Below are positions 11,378-22,475 of a stretch of DNA of 64,000 bases, in pieces. Under the pieces are notes generated by a model, which was not told where the DNA came from, made no database searches, and saw only the letters and a list, made by a program, of their open reading frames with translations. Every line of letters starts with the position of its first letter. The stretch's first letter is position 1. The translations under genes and the position numbers were made by a program. Source of the stretch: Galerina marginata (lineage: Eukaryota; Basidiomycota; Agaricomycetes; Agaricales; Galerinaceae); assembly GCA_023014335.1 (NCBI GenBank), contig JAECYW010000012.1, positions 1,240,001-1,304,000 on the forward strand. The letters are read 5' to 3'.

Positions 11378-12521
11378 CCTTCCCCCAGATAAATCCAGTC
11401 CAGTCCACCTCAAGTCCAGTGGATTTTTGCATACTCCAGGTGGACTCCACCTGGATTCCAGCTACTTTTTGAATGGCTGAAGTTGGCTGAAGTCTCTGCC
11501 AAATTATGTCATGGAGTCATCATGGAGTCCAGCTGGAGTCCAACCAGAGTTGAGGGTGAACAGGACATGGAGTTGCACCTGGACTCAGGATTTCCACTGG
11601 ACTAGTGGGTGGTTTTGTGTATTATCCAACTGGAGTCCAGTTGATCCAGGTGGAGTACTTTATTTAGGATAGGCAGGATTCAGTGGCCTAAAATATTATT
11701 TCTGATTGATTACATAAGATATGATGATGATCAATAATAACAAACAAATATAAATAATATTTTAAAAATAAAATAAACATAAAATAAAAAATATTTTTTG
11801 AAGACTCGCGTTTCGGCGAGTTTTTTGCACTTTTCTCGCCAAGGAATAAAGCTAGTCATGTGATTTTGATGGATGCACAACTTTTAGAATGATCTCCATG
11901 GTTACTATTTTTGGAAAAAAGTTCCCACGGTATTTATATTTGGTGAATAAGCTTACAAATATTGGATATTTGTGATTATTTATATATATTTGGAATCTCC
12001 TTGAAATTCCGAATCTGGTGATATCCTATTGACCCTGAATTGATTGCAATATAGATACGATTTATATATTTAATTAGAAGCAGGAGGAGTATATATAGCT
12101 ATTGTTCTGAGGGCTAAGAAAGCCTCTATGGTCTAGTGGTTAAAAGCTGTATGCTTTGGCTTATGTGACTAGAAGTCTTGGGTTCAATTCCTGCTGAATG
12201 TAAAATTTTGCAGTTTTGAAATTCTGACTAAGTCCATTCTGCTGAAGTTCACTCTGACCGGAAAATAGGTGGAGTCCATGTGGAGTCCATGTGGAGTCCA
12301 TATGGAATCCACCTGGACTCACTCCTGTCCAGGTCCTGTATTAAATGATTAATATGGACTTCACATGGACTTCACATGGAGTCCAGGTGGATCTGATCTG
12401 GACTTTCTATTGTCTGATCAGATTTCAATAGGACTCCATCAGGACTCCATCAGGACTCCAGTTGGACTCCACCGGAATATGATGGACTTTATGGAATCCA
12501 CCTGGACTATCTGGGGGAAGG
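11378..12521. mobile_element. TIR element D with TA target duplication and internal micro-repeats
   Basis: The ends are perfect 14-bp inverted repeats, CCTTCCCCCAGATA at 11378 and its complement ending at 12521, with TA directly on both sides. TA duplication is typical of Tc1/mariner-like elements, but no transposase is encoded, so this is a non-autonomous element. Near both ends it is packed with variants of 'TGGAGTCCA' and 'CCACCTGGACT', in direct and inverted orientation, which must fold extensively. The middle is plain AT-rich DNA with a tRNA-like segment. Confidence 0.65.
12121..12200 (+). other. tRNA-like segment (possible tRNA-derived SINE head)
   Basis: It contains an A-box-like 'TGGTCTAGTGGTTA' (12129-12142) and a B-box-like 'GGGTTCAATTCC' (12180-12191) at the right spacing for RNA polymerase III internal promoters. 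The acceptor stem does not pair, and I cannot draw a good anticodon arm, so a working tRNA is unlikely. It sits inside element D, suggesting a SINE-derived piece captured or nested there. Confidence 0.45.
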
Positions 12522-12640
12522 TAAAGTACAGAAAACAAGGAATCGTCATGCCACATGGATCGAGGGAAGTCATAGATCTTTCTACCTGGTAAATCCTATT
12601 AATTAATATATTTTTTAAAATATAAGAGAACATATTTCAC

Positions 12641-15017
12641 CTACGCCTGAGGAGTTGCCAAAACCACAGCCCAACAGATATTGGTTCCAATTGTAAGCTC
12701 ATCTGGAGACTTTTGCGAGTTATACCCCAAAGTAGTATAACCAACAAGAGTCAAAGACCCAGTTGGAATATCCCCAGGAAATGCAGGAAGAGTTTCAGCA
12801 ACCTTGCGTAACCCTTTTGGAAGATCGATTTGAGTAGATCGGCCATCTAGGATTGGAACTGATTATAAATGAGTAGACAGCTTTAAAGGACAAAACATTA
12901 ATGTAGAACTCACTGTTTTCATCAAAGGTATACCCAAGCTTCCACTTTGAATTTTTGAATTGCGCCTGCTGAGCATTGGCAGGACTCAACTTCTTGGTAC
13001 CCACAGATCGAGAAGGACCAGCGCGGCCATACGAATCTATTAACAAGATTATTGAGATGAATAAAGGATTAAAGGCAATTAAACATACTTTGAGCTCTAT
13101 TATTGGAGCTTCCAGGGCGTGATGAAAAAGACCAGCGATTGTTGGACATCATGGTTTTGATACCAGGTACCTTGTAAACCATACAGAGAGTTGCAACCAA
13201 TCTTTCATACTCCATAGTTTGAATTACGCCTGTTAAAATCTTGTATGGTGAACCGTTGATATCCTTGGCATGCCGAGTGTAGTCTTCATCAACACATATG
13301 ACGCTGAGACAAAGAGCTGGAGTTTTCTGGTTTCGCAAGGTAACCAAAGGGTAAATAGATCCAGTGTCAGGTTTTTTGGCGATAAGATCACAAGGCTCAA
13401 TCCTTGACAAATTAACTGTGCTTGTGCCTTTATCAGAAATGAAAGTAAACAAGTCCAGCAAGTACCTATTGTTGTAAAGAGAAATTAATACTGAATATCA
13501 AAAAATAATAGGAAACCTTACTTCTTGCTAATCTTTGTCAAATCTGGCAGTAGTTCTGAAACATACATCATAGGCTCCTGTGCTTCACCGGCAGGAAGAT
13601 AGCGATTATTGGTGTATCCACTGAAATATTATTAGTAAAACAACCATAGACAATAAATAAGTAAATACCTAGGCAATTTAGGAAGATCCTTGTATGTTTT
13701 AGCAAGAAAGCTGTCAACCAAGTCTTTGTCATAAATCTGGCATTTTTTTAACAGGGGACGGCTGTATAAATATTATATCAGATCATAAAATTGTTTAATC
13801 AAAAGAAATGCATACGTTTCAAGAGGATCTTTAGTGATCAAATCCTCCAGATAAACTCCTGTATCCTTCAAAAGATCTTTTCTCTTATCAAATGTCTTTT
13901 CTTCCTTTGCCTGTGACTTCTTTGCCGATTTTCTATAAGCCAGAAAAGAATCAACAAAATGAACAAGTAGGAAGAAAATTAGAAAGTATACATGGCCGCG
14001 TTAACAATTTTCTGACGTTGAGGATTACTATTAAAAGGCAGTATTAAATATTATTCTTAGCAAAGTATATCATACATACCCGGCTTTGGTCTTTCCTTTG
14101 GACTTGGTCAAAGGAGGTTCATTCTCCTCTGAGCTGGTATTCTCCTCACTAACAGAAGAAAACCAATAAGAAAAAATTAGTTTAATTTCAAGAAAAAAGC
14201 AAAAAGAACATACGCCTCATCATCTATGAAATTGGCATCAGAATCATCCTTTTCATCTTCCTCCTCCTCCTCTTCTTCCTCTTCATCATCTTCGGTCTGG
14301 TCTTCATCTTCCTCTTCGTCTTCTTTGTCTTCACTATCTATCTCCTTTTCACTACCACTGTCAGACTCAGATGCAGTCTCTTCTTTAATGGCTTTTGTAA
14401 TCTTTTTCTTGGTCTGGATTAAAACAATTGGCGATCTGAGCTTGGAATTTTTAGTTGGAGTGGTGGGAGGCTTTGGCTTTGATATATGACGAGGTTTTTT
14501 GGGTGACTTCTGTTCTGGACTAAAAATATGTTTAATAGGAAGTCTATAAAAATTAGATATCAAAATACCTTGGGGTAAATGCTGCAACTGTAGCATTTTT
14601 CTTCTTCGACTTGGAGCTGATTGACAGAATAATTAATAAAGTAGTCAAAAAGTTTAAACCAATTACTCACAGGCTTCCTAAAGCTGCTTGTGGATCTGCT
14701 ACTCTTTTAGATCTTCTGGGAGTAAACCTAAAACCAGGTCAACCTTAAAATATCCTAACATGAAAAAATAAAAAAGCAAAAATACGGAGGTGGAGATTGA
14801 TCAGACCTGCAAAGAAGTTTAGTTTTAAACAAAATAAAATACAAGGATCAGAACACACAAAAAAGCATTGTCCGACGTCTCATCTTCACTAGAACTATAA
14901 TAATAGCCATAAGTCTCAGCATAAATCAAAGAAAGACTGATAACTAGATCTCTACCTGTGACTCTTTTTATTCTCCTCTGAAGAGGAGGCGTTTTCCTTG
15001 ACTTTTCTTTTAGGCAT
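12641..15017 (-). CDS. Acidic, lysine-rich nuclear-type protein of unknown function (about 13 exons)
   Basis: I do not recognise this gene. Starting at the ATG at 15017-15015, small exons (14956-15017, 14859-14894, 14786-14806, 14671-14727, 14569-14616, 14214-14519 and further ones down to the stop at 12641) join in frame through short GT-AG introns. The N-terminal half is basic with 'TPRRSKRVAD' and 'SPKKPRH', followed near 14225-14350 by a long run of Glu/Asp, then a globular C-terminal half of about 350 residues containing 'LLDLFTFISDKGTS' and 'NNRWSFSSRPGSSN'. Charge pattern suggests a chromatin or nuclear protein. It is transcribed divergently from the next gene; a TATA-like 'CTATATATA' lies near 15195 on the minus strand. 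Confidence 0.65.
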
Positions 15018-15666
15018 TGGGAGCTAAGTATAAGGTTGAAAGTTTGAAGAAAGACGACTGATAGACAGAAAGAAATCTGTGGCTTCTTATACCTCTCAGG
15101 TTTCCCAAAAGAATATCGGATCAAACAGAAGATCCGACTTTTTCCAAGTTAAACTTGATTTACATTTCACATCACTTACGAAAGTTACATACAAATATAT
15201 ATAGCCCCTATCAACCAAGATTCTGAATGACGTAGAAACCAGGAACTGTCAAATTGTAAAAATAAGGTTTCTGACAGTTTATATAGCAAGCAAATCACCG
15301 TCTGTGTTGTTATATATAAAAATGATCCCACATGATAATGCCAAGGCCTAAAAATTGGGTTCTAGACTAATCTCTGGTCAGCTGTCCTGATGCATTTTCA
15401 AACCGGCCTAGTAACCGAATTCAAATTTCTTCATTTTATATTGAAAAAGAAGTCTAGCTCCGTTTTTTAAAGGTACATCATCAAGGGTCCACAAGGCTAA
15501 ACAACAACTAGATCAATTTAATAGCTAAAAAGGAAATGTTAATGCTTTTTTTACGAACACAAGAGAATTCAACCGGATCGATCATACCGGTGTAACATGG
15601 CTATAAAAGCCAGTGCAGAATTTTGGAAACCTATCTCTTCTTTCTTCGATCTATCACTAAAATATT
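15018..15666. promoter_or_regulatory. Divergent promoter region
   Basis: About 650 bp separate two diverging start codons. A plus-strand TATA box 'CTATAAAAG' at 15601-15609 precedes the start at 15667 by some 60 bp, and a minus-strand TATA-like run is near 15195. I see no repeated motif cluster comparable to those in front of the SET and F-box genes. Confidence 0.4.
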
Positions 15667-17893
15667 ATGGATCAATTTTACGATATGAAAGCTACTGGTC
15701 AGTTGGACTTTCATGATCATTGTAATAGCAATTAACAAGATTTTAGAGAGCAAAGTGGAAAGAATTGCGGAAAACCAGGTACACAAAAGAAAACAGTTAT
15801 GTTATTTCAATGCGGTACTGTACGTAATCAGGAACCTGGCCAACCTGACAACCTGGCCACGGATTTTCTGCAGACTCGTGTACTCAACGAAATATGACAA
15901 ATTTTATATCATTGGAAAGCTTGAGATCGCCTCTTTTGAGGGAGAATGTAAAAAAATTTAAATTCTTCTTCGAAACAGTGCTATAGGCGTCGGACAACTG
16001 CATTTCGGCTATCACGGCACTTTTTCCTTGTTCGGACAAGGCCGTTCCAAGATGGCCAGTTCCTCAGAGGCAGAATCACCTATCCTCTCCCCGAAAATTT
16101 TATACCTCGGGGATTTGATTACAATAAGTAAACTATGAGTACTTTGAAAATAGATTTTACCACTGAAATTAGTCCGGAACTTCTGAATGATCTTGGACCT
16201 ACGTTCTCGAGTCGCAGATTTCACCTTTGTATTGTATTTACTGTACTAGCAGACAGTAATCATAGTCATCTCTAATATTTTAAAAGTTCAACTATGAGTA
16301 TGCACTAGTGTTCGATATTCTCTATTTATCTGAATTTTATCTGCCAATCTGCTTGAGATATTGACCTGGATAATCAAAAGTTCTAAAATCCTTGCCTCGG
16401 AAAGTCGGAAAGAAAAGCTGCGTCAAATCACACTCAAAAATTACGAGATTTGACTATAATTATATGTATATTATAGAGAGCCTATCTTCCAAATTTCGTC
16501 CCATGAAACTGATTATTTACAGAGATAAATGCGAATCACTGCTGGAGGCGCAACTCTGGAGATAATCTATTTATAAATATGATGCGAAACGTAATGAGTC
16601 TAATGTCCTGACGACAATTGAATACTCTTTGGATACAAATCGGGCCTGGCCAGCTTCTCAGTCAGGGCCCATTTTATGACCAGCCGACGCCAAAAATTCA
16701 TTGCACGGTCAATTCTGTTCCAAAAAATCTAAAACCTGGCTGAATAAAAAGAAAAGAAGCACACCTAACGAAAGACGTCAAAATATCGCGAAACGGTGGG
16801 AAACTCATTTCCTGATGCGGCTGATAGGCTAAGGTGGTCAGGATCCCGATAAGGCACAGTATGTCATGGCGTATCTTAAAATAACAAATGTGACTGAAAC
16901 AATAATAGACAGATGGAATCAAGGACCAGGTCCAGGTCACTCCTTTAGAACAAAACAAGATCTGGAAACTTATCCGATCTTTGAGTAATGAAGATGCCGA
17001 AGAAGTTGTTCTACGTGTTCAGGGTGTATTGAGCCAGAAGTCACTTCCACCCATATCACAGCCATTTAATATGTAAGTCAGAACTGTTGTTGAAATATTA
17101 ATAAGATTGACAGTACTAAACATCATATGCAGAGAACCAAAACAGCGACATTTCATGCGGCAATCAGTAACACTCACTGGACTAGGCAGCACACTCTTCT
17201 CTCAGGCTATACAAAATGCTCTAGATATCCACCAGATATTCTCACGTACCTTTCCACAAGGGGCTCTTGAGGACTGGAATTCTGCATTATTTGAAGGCTA
17301 TCCAGCAATTGATATGAACAATCGCTTCTTTACACTTCGCAAACAAGCAATCACCGATGAAATATTACCTTTCTCGAATGAAGTTGATCCACATGGAATC
17401 CTTGCAGCTGCTATGGGTATTGATGATCAATTTGTTCATACAACAGAAAATGAAGTTGAGTACTATGAACTTATCAATGACCCTGACCAAGAAATCAAGT
17501 AAGCTTCTATTCAGATTAGACTGTTTGAAATCTTTAATAGTTATTGAACAGATATCAGCAAATCAATCCTATAAAATTCCGCTGTGGAGATATTGTCGAA
17601 GCCCAACTTTCTTTCATTTGTATTAAAATGAAAAATGAAAGATATAGGATGTTGACAGTTCTTCGGGCAATTACTATTTTGGACACCTCATCTTTAAGAG
17701 TGCGTATTGACTTATTGCACTCATAAATAATTCAACTCTAACATCACTCTACTTTTAGGAAGCTGCCATAGCACGCAATCGATCTAAAAACCAGACAGTA
17801 AGGCAGGTTTCTTTAAAGAGAAAGGTTGGATATGCCACAGATGAAGTTGTGGAAGCGCGAGATCGTCTGAGTCGAATGAAACTAAAAGATTAG
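15667..17893 (+). CDS. Hypothetical protein (267 aa, 5 exons, very long first intron)
   Basis: I do not recognise the family. The model is exons 15667-15697, 16949-17072, 17133-17498, 17552-17699 and 17759-17893, which sum to 268 codons. The first exon encodes only 'MDQFYDMKAT' plus one base and is joined by a 1,251-nt intron (donor GTCAGT, acceptor CTTTAG); all other introns are about 52-60 nt. Features seen: a helical region 'WKLIRSLSNEDAEEVVLR', a central part 'RTFPQGALEDWNSALFEGYP', a segment 'ERYRMLTVLRAITILD' that looks like a beta-strand pair, and a basic C-terminus. No catalytic motif is evident. If the first-exon link is wrong the protein would be 5'-truncated. Confidence 0.5.
15698..16948 (+). 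other. 1.25-kb first intron, probably enlarged by inserted DNA
   Basis: It is more than twenty times longer than the other introns of the gene. I looked for inverted ends, target duplications and family A, B or C signatures and found none. It holds no open frame with a recognisable domain. Confidence 0.4.
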
Positions 17894-18090
17894 AGATTTC
17901 TATGAAACTGGACTTCTAAGGATTAGATTCATATAGCATTAAAAGCCATAGTAATATACAATTCTTACTAGTTATTGTGATATATTGATTAGTCTTATAG
18001 GTAGTTTAAATAAAGTCGTTGGAAGCAAGAAAATTAACGTGTATACTACAGTGCAAACAGGCTTATGGATTTTTGGTGTGGAATGGTGTT

Positions 18091-18280
18091 GCGGATCTTG
18101 TACAAGCCTACGGATCTTGTACAAGCCTACGGATCATGTTTACTTACGGATCTTCAGTATTGAATAGTGTTGCGGATCTTAGGCATTCAAAAAAGGTTAC
18201 GGATCTTGCGGATCTTCTGGAGCTTGCCGCAAAAGAGTCTGTCACTGCTTCAGGGAAGACTAGCCGATACAATATATAAG
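18091..18280 (+). promoter_or_regulatory. Promoter with seven CGGATCTT motifs and TATA box
   Basis: CGGATCTT or a one-base variant occurs at 18092, 18111, 18130 (CGGATCAT), 18147, 18173, 18200 and 18209, always in the same direction, twice within a repeated 'GGATCTTGTACAAGCCTAC' unit. A TATA box TATATAAG is at 18273-18280, 85 bp before the start codon at 18365. A same-strand motif cluster directly upstream of a TATA box looks like an activator-binding array. Confidence 0.55.
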
Positions 18281-18364
18281 CTGGCTCGAGGTCGTCTAGT
18301 TTCTTCAGTTCCTTTCCTTTCGTCTTCACTACTACTCTCTAAATACTCTTTATTCTTCCTGACT

Positions 18365-20249
18365 ATGGCAAAAAGTCGAACTCAAAAGCAAGCAACCCAT
18401 GCTGGTGGGTTACATTTGAATTCAAAGTTGATATGATGCTAACCTTACAAATAATAGAAACTCCTTACCGTCGTCGCTCGGTTCGACTTCTGAAGGCATC
18501 TGCAAATGAACCCGATATGTCAAGTGAATCTGCTATTCCAATCACAGGTATGAGTTTAGTTTATAACTTTGTTAATGGCTTTGACTCCATATTTTTCATA
18601 CAGAGAACAATAATACCATAATGGAAGAAGATACAAATAGTAAGTAATCAAACTTGTATTCAACTTTATAACTTACTAATTAAAATTAATCATAGTGTTT
18701 GAAGAACTTCAGTATCCTGCGGAAGAGCATACCGGAGATCTTCATCTAGAAGGCTTCATTTCCAATAACCTTCCAGTAGGAAAGTACAATTGCGAAGCTC
18801 TCAAGATGTTGTGGAAAGGCACTGTTCAATCTATTGTTAACCAATCCATGAACAATGAAGAATCACGTCGTCATGCTATTTGCGTGGTTCGCCAAGCCGC
18901 AGGTTGTTTGGAAATTGACTTGGGTGCAACTATACCAATTCCTGTTGGTGAAGACCGGGCAATCAGGAGGCCTAACATCTTCGAGGTCAACTATAGCATT
19001 CCTCATCTGTCGGACGAACTCAAACATGCATCCAAAACTCTCTGGGCTAAATGGGGAAATAGCCAAAATCTTGTTGATTTGATTGCTTTGGCTGAGGAAG
19101 AAATTCTACGACCAGATGTTCAGGCTTTTATCTTGATTCTCGCCAAATCTGTTGGAATCCTAAGCAGCAATATCAGTAAGCTTGTGTTATTATTTATCTG
19201 GCAATTGATATTTGATTATGTGAACAGTCAACAAAGTAACATATGGAATTCAGCGCAGCAAAATGTCCTTCCTTCCATCTGGCATACAGAATAAAATCCT
19301 CGACCACCTCACTGCATATGATCGCCAATCTTTTGCTGAAACCAGCAAAAGTCACCTTCTTTGTCTAAACCAGTACCTCTGCCACTTGATTGGAGACATG
19401 CTCAAGGATTTTGGATTCACTCTAGAGACTTTCATGTCAGCTCTAGCAGACTGTCAGGCCATCATCACTGGATCTTTTGCACTTCAGCCTCTCCTTCCAA
19501 AAGAGCAGCGCTTCAACTCCAACAATCTCGATATAGTCATGTCTACGCACGCAGTCCGACTCTTCCAAAACAAAATCCTCAATGGCTACACTCTCCATAT
19601 TCCTGATACCAGATTCCATTCCTATAATCCTGTCATCTGTGACCGCATCGTATTTTCCCACAAGGATGCAAGACACACAATCCGGATACTCGTTATCAAG
19701 AATGGACATTCACCTTTGGAATCAATTTTCTACGAGCCAACCACCGCGATGATGAATGCGATCACTCCAAAAGGTCTATTCTCTGCCTACCCTGCACTTC
19801 TTCACTTCCGCATCTCTCTAAACAACCCATGGATGGCCTTTGACCAAAACCGCAACAATCCCTACCTTGGAAGGCATGAAGCTGAAGAAATCTCTACCAA
19901 CATGCAAAGGAAATATGCCAATAGAGGATTCATCACTACTTGTGATCTTCATAATATTGAAATGGGTGGGAATACCATGGCACTTGAGCATCGATGCCGT
20001 ATTGATCCAGTCTGTCCACTGACTCCTCGAGCTGTTGGAGATCGCGGATGTATTCTTTGGCCTCTCCTCAAATGCCAAACTGTTCCTGCAGAAGGTGAAA
20101 TGGGTTATGTTATGCCTGGCATCAATTTTAACCACATACGACCTCAACCTGATAATATCTACTGGACAGTTGGAGCTGGAGTATGTGGAGCACCACAAGC
20201 AGCGAGGCCATCTGGATTAGTAAGTTATCAGCCTAATTTTTACAACTAA
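18365..20249 (+). CDS. F-box-like protein of unknown function (555 aa, 5 exons)
   Basis: Exons 18365-18404, 18458-18547, 18604-18639, 18696-19175 and 19228-20249 sum to 556 codons with consensus splice sites. The N-terminus is basic ('PYRRRSVRLLKASA'), followed by a helical domain of about 160 residues. In the last exon 'SFLPSGIQNKILDHLTAYD' followed by 'FAETSK' resembles an F-box, the Skp1-binding motif of SCF ubiquitin ligases. Next comes 'IITGSFALQPLL', like the start of a nucleotidyltransferase-type fold, and a C-terminal domain containing 'CRIDPVCPLTPRAVGD' and several Cys and His residues. An F-box in the middle rather than at the N-terminus is unusual, and an internal ATG at 19263 could give a separate shorter protein. 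Function beyond this is unknown. Confidence 0.55.
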
Positions 20250-20488
20250 ATTCGAGTAAATTTGCCATTGATAGATATTTGCAGCTGATTTTTAACATTA
20301 TCATGTATGTATATAAAGTGTTTATTTTGTATATAAAGGCATGTATATAGAAATCATGTATATAGAATAGTGTTATAGATGTAATATACCACTATACAGA
20401 TTTTTATTGGATTAAAATGATTCTACAGATATGAAATACAGTTTTGAGACTGACAATGAACCTGCTATATCTAACAAAACCATTGAAG

Positions 20489-21170
20489 TACGCTTTTCTG
20501 AAGTTTTTTTTTTTGGGGGGTTGCCGGGCCGGAGCACAGTCGCGGGCCGGCATTCCGTGCAGCCATATAAAAAGTTGTTTTAACATGTTTGATGTATAAT
20601 GAATATATATATACAGTTGTAGTATTCCGAAAGCTACTCTGCATGGCAACTACTTTAGAAATCCTTTTTTAATAGTGTTAAGTTAAGTTTGACATGACTT
20701 GAAGCTGAACTATTGATTCTTTATATATATTATTTATCTACTCCACATCATATATATATTATATTCAACTTGATCATATATTCTTTCACCAAACTAGCCA
20801 CCCCACCTTCGCTAAAGCTCAGGGGGGCCCCCAAGAGGCTATCTTGGATGAAAGGATATATGATCAAGTTGAATATAATATATATATGATGTGGAGTAGA
20901 TAAATAACATACATAGAAGCAAAAGTCCCAGGTAAAGTTCAAGCAAAGCGTAACTTTACACTATTAAAAAAGGATTTCTAAAGTAGTTGCCATGCAGAGT
21001 AGCTTTCGGAATACTACAACTGTATATATATATTCATTATACATCAAACATGTTAAAACAACTTTTTATATGGCTGCACGGAATGCCGGCCCGGAGCACA
21101 GTCGCGACTATGCTCCGGCTGTGCTCCGGCCCGGCAACCCTAAAAAAAAAAAAAACTTCCGAAAAGAGTA
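20489..21170. repeat. Large imperfect palindrome
   Basis: The outer arms 20489-20679 and 20959-21170 are inverted copies of each other, including a T/A-run, the GC-rich CCGGAGCACAGT hairpin motif and a 'GCATGGCAACTACTTTAG' segment. Inner arms 20728-20797 and 20849-20908 pair as well. The sequence between inner and outer arms differs on the two sides, so this is not one simple inverted duplication. The centre is a 50-bp stretch with 'CCCCACC...GGGGGG'. The right arm carries a longer version of the GC palindrome. It may be a foldback element. Confidence 0.75.
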
Positions 21171-21303
21171 CCTTATTCAATACAACTGAAGTAAATAGAA
21201 ACTTTCAGGGTTTAGCCATATAAGCTATACATAGACCATAGTAACCAGAACAATGACATATAACAGACCAAAAAGTAAAAAGAATAATATTTGACATGTA
21301 GAA

Positions 21304-22076
21304 GGTGGTCTAACTATAGGGCTTGGCAGAAACCTATTTGAGTTTGAAACAACTTACTACATTTATTCACATGAGTTACCACATTAATTAACTCAACTTA
21401 GCACTTTAGGAGGGCATAATTTGGAAGAGAGACTGCTTTGAAGAGGGCTGTACTCTTCCACATAGCTCTGATCAGGCTGAAAAAATTTGAATGTGCTTCC
21501 AAAATAGCTAAATACAAATCTAAATAACCCTCATATTATGTGCACTGAAAGTAATGCAGTAAATGAATTGTTGCAATAGCTTCATTGGTAGATCTGGTCA
21601 GTAATTTTGGTTTTTAAAGATAAATATGTGACCTCCCTCCACATAACTTGGGAAACTGGGAACTAATAGATAGAAAAGCATATTGATGGATTTAAATTTA
21701 TGAATTTTGCAAAATTTTGTCTAAAAACAGGTGCAAAAGACCATTTTCTACCATTTTGAGGCTTGGGACCCACTGATCCTGGACTACTCTGATGATTAAA
21801 TATTAAAACAGGCATATTCTGAGAGTAATTAGCAGGGTCTAATATTTTACATTGAAATTCCATCTCCCAGGTGTGGCCAATCAGCACAAGCATCACTGCA
21901 GGCACTGGAAAAATTCCATCTTTTTGGTGCATTCTATCTCTGTACCTACAAGGTTCAAACTAAAAAGAATCTGAGAATTTACATTCAATCCACGAGTGAG
22001 TATATTATTTTCTCTCTCCCTCCTTGTCTTTCTGAGATGAATTAATTATAAAGGCCACACCTAAAGCTAGACCGCC
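21304..22076. mobile_element. Family C MITE with 9-bp target duplication, copy 1
   Basis: Inverted ends GGTGGTCTAACTATAGG (left) and the complement of GGCGGTCTAGCTTTAGG (right) are flanked by the 9-bp direct repeat CATGTAGAA (21295-21303 and 22077-22085). A 9-bp duplication fits Mutator-like elements. No transposase is encoded. A related copy lies inverted at 55471-56308. Confidence 0.75.
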
Positions 22077-22257
22077 CATGTAGAAGGCTCATAATTAGTC
22101 ACGTTACTGGCAAGACCTAACCTTAGATTAGGTGTACAGGAACAAAAGCTAAAAATAGACCCTAGCAACGGACATCAGACAACCATTCCCATGGTCAATA
22201 ATAATTTTAAAACTATTAGAAAAGTTTGTAGACTTTTAATTCAGGGTCGGTCACAAA

Positions 22258-22358
22258 AAGTGAAGCAGTGGGAGAATTTCCATCGTTTTTGTTAGGAACC
22301 ATTTCCTTCTGCTATCGAGTGTAGAAAACGAGTTCTTTTACTACGTAAGAACTCGTAA
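22258..22358 (+). mobile_element. Truncated family A end with variant hairpin arm
   Basis: Only the last 100 bp of an A element are present, from the 'GTGGGAGAATTTCC' segment to the hairpin ACGAGTTCTT-loop-AAGAACTCGT-AA. The arm has G where other copies have A (ACGAGTTC, not ACAAGTTC), matching the arm at the Helitron 3' end near 37436. It abuts an open coding frame of the JmjC-like gene. Confidence 0.75.
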
Positions 22359-22475
22359 CTTCAGAAAAAATCTGACGCTCAGAACTTTTATGGGCTTCTC
22401 AAAGCCGTGGAGTCTTGTTACGTCAATGGAAAGCCGCGTCATACACAGAAAGGAGTTTATAGTAATTTCCTTATC

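Noticed and set aside
12121..12200. A functional tRNA gene.
   Set aside because: A and B boxes are present but the acceptor stem does not pair and no sound anticodon arm can be drawn.
14226..14489. Poly-serine frame on the plus strand.
   Set aside because: Mirror of the Glu/Asp-rich exon of the minus-strand gene.
19818..20198. 126-codon minus-strand frame.
   Set aside because: Shadow of the last exon of the F-box-like gene, which has splice-supported frame continuity.
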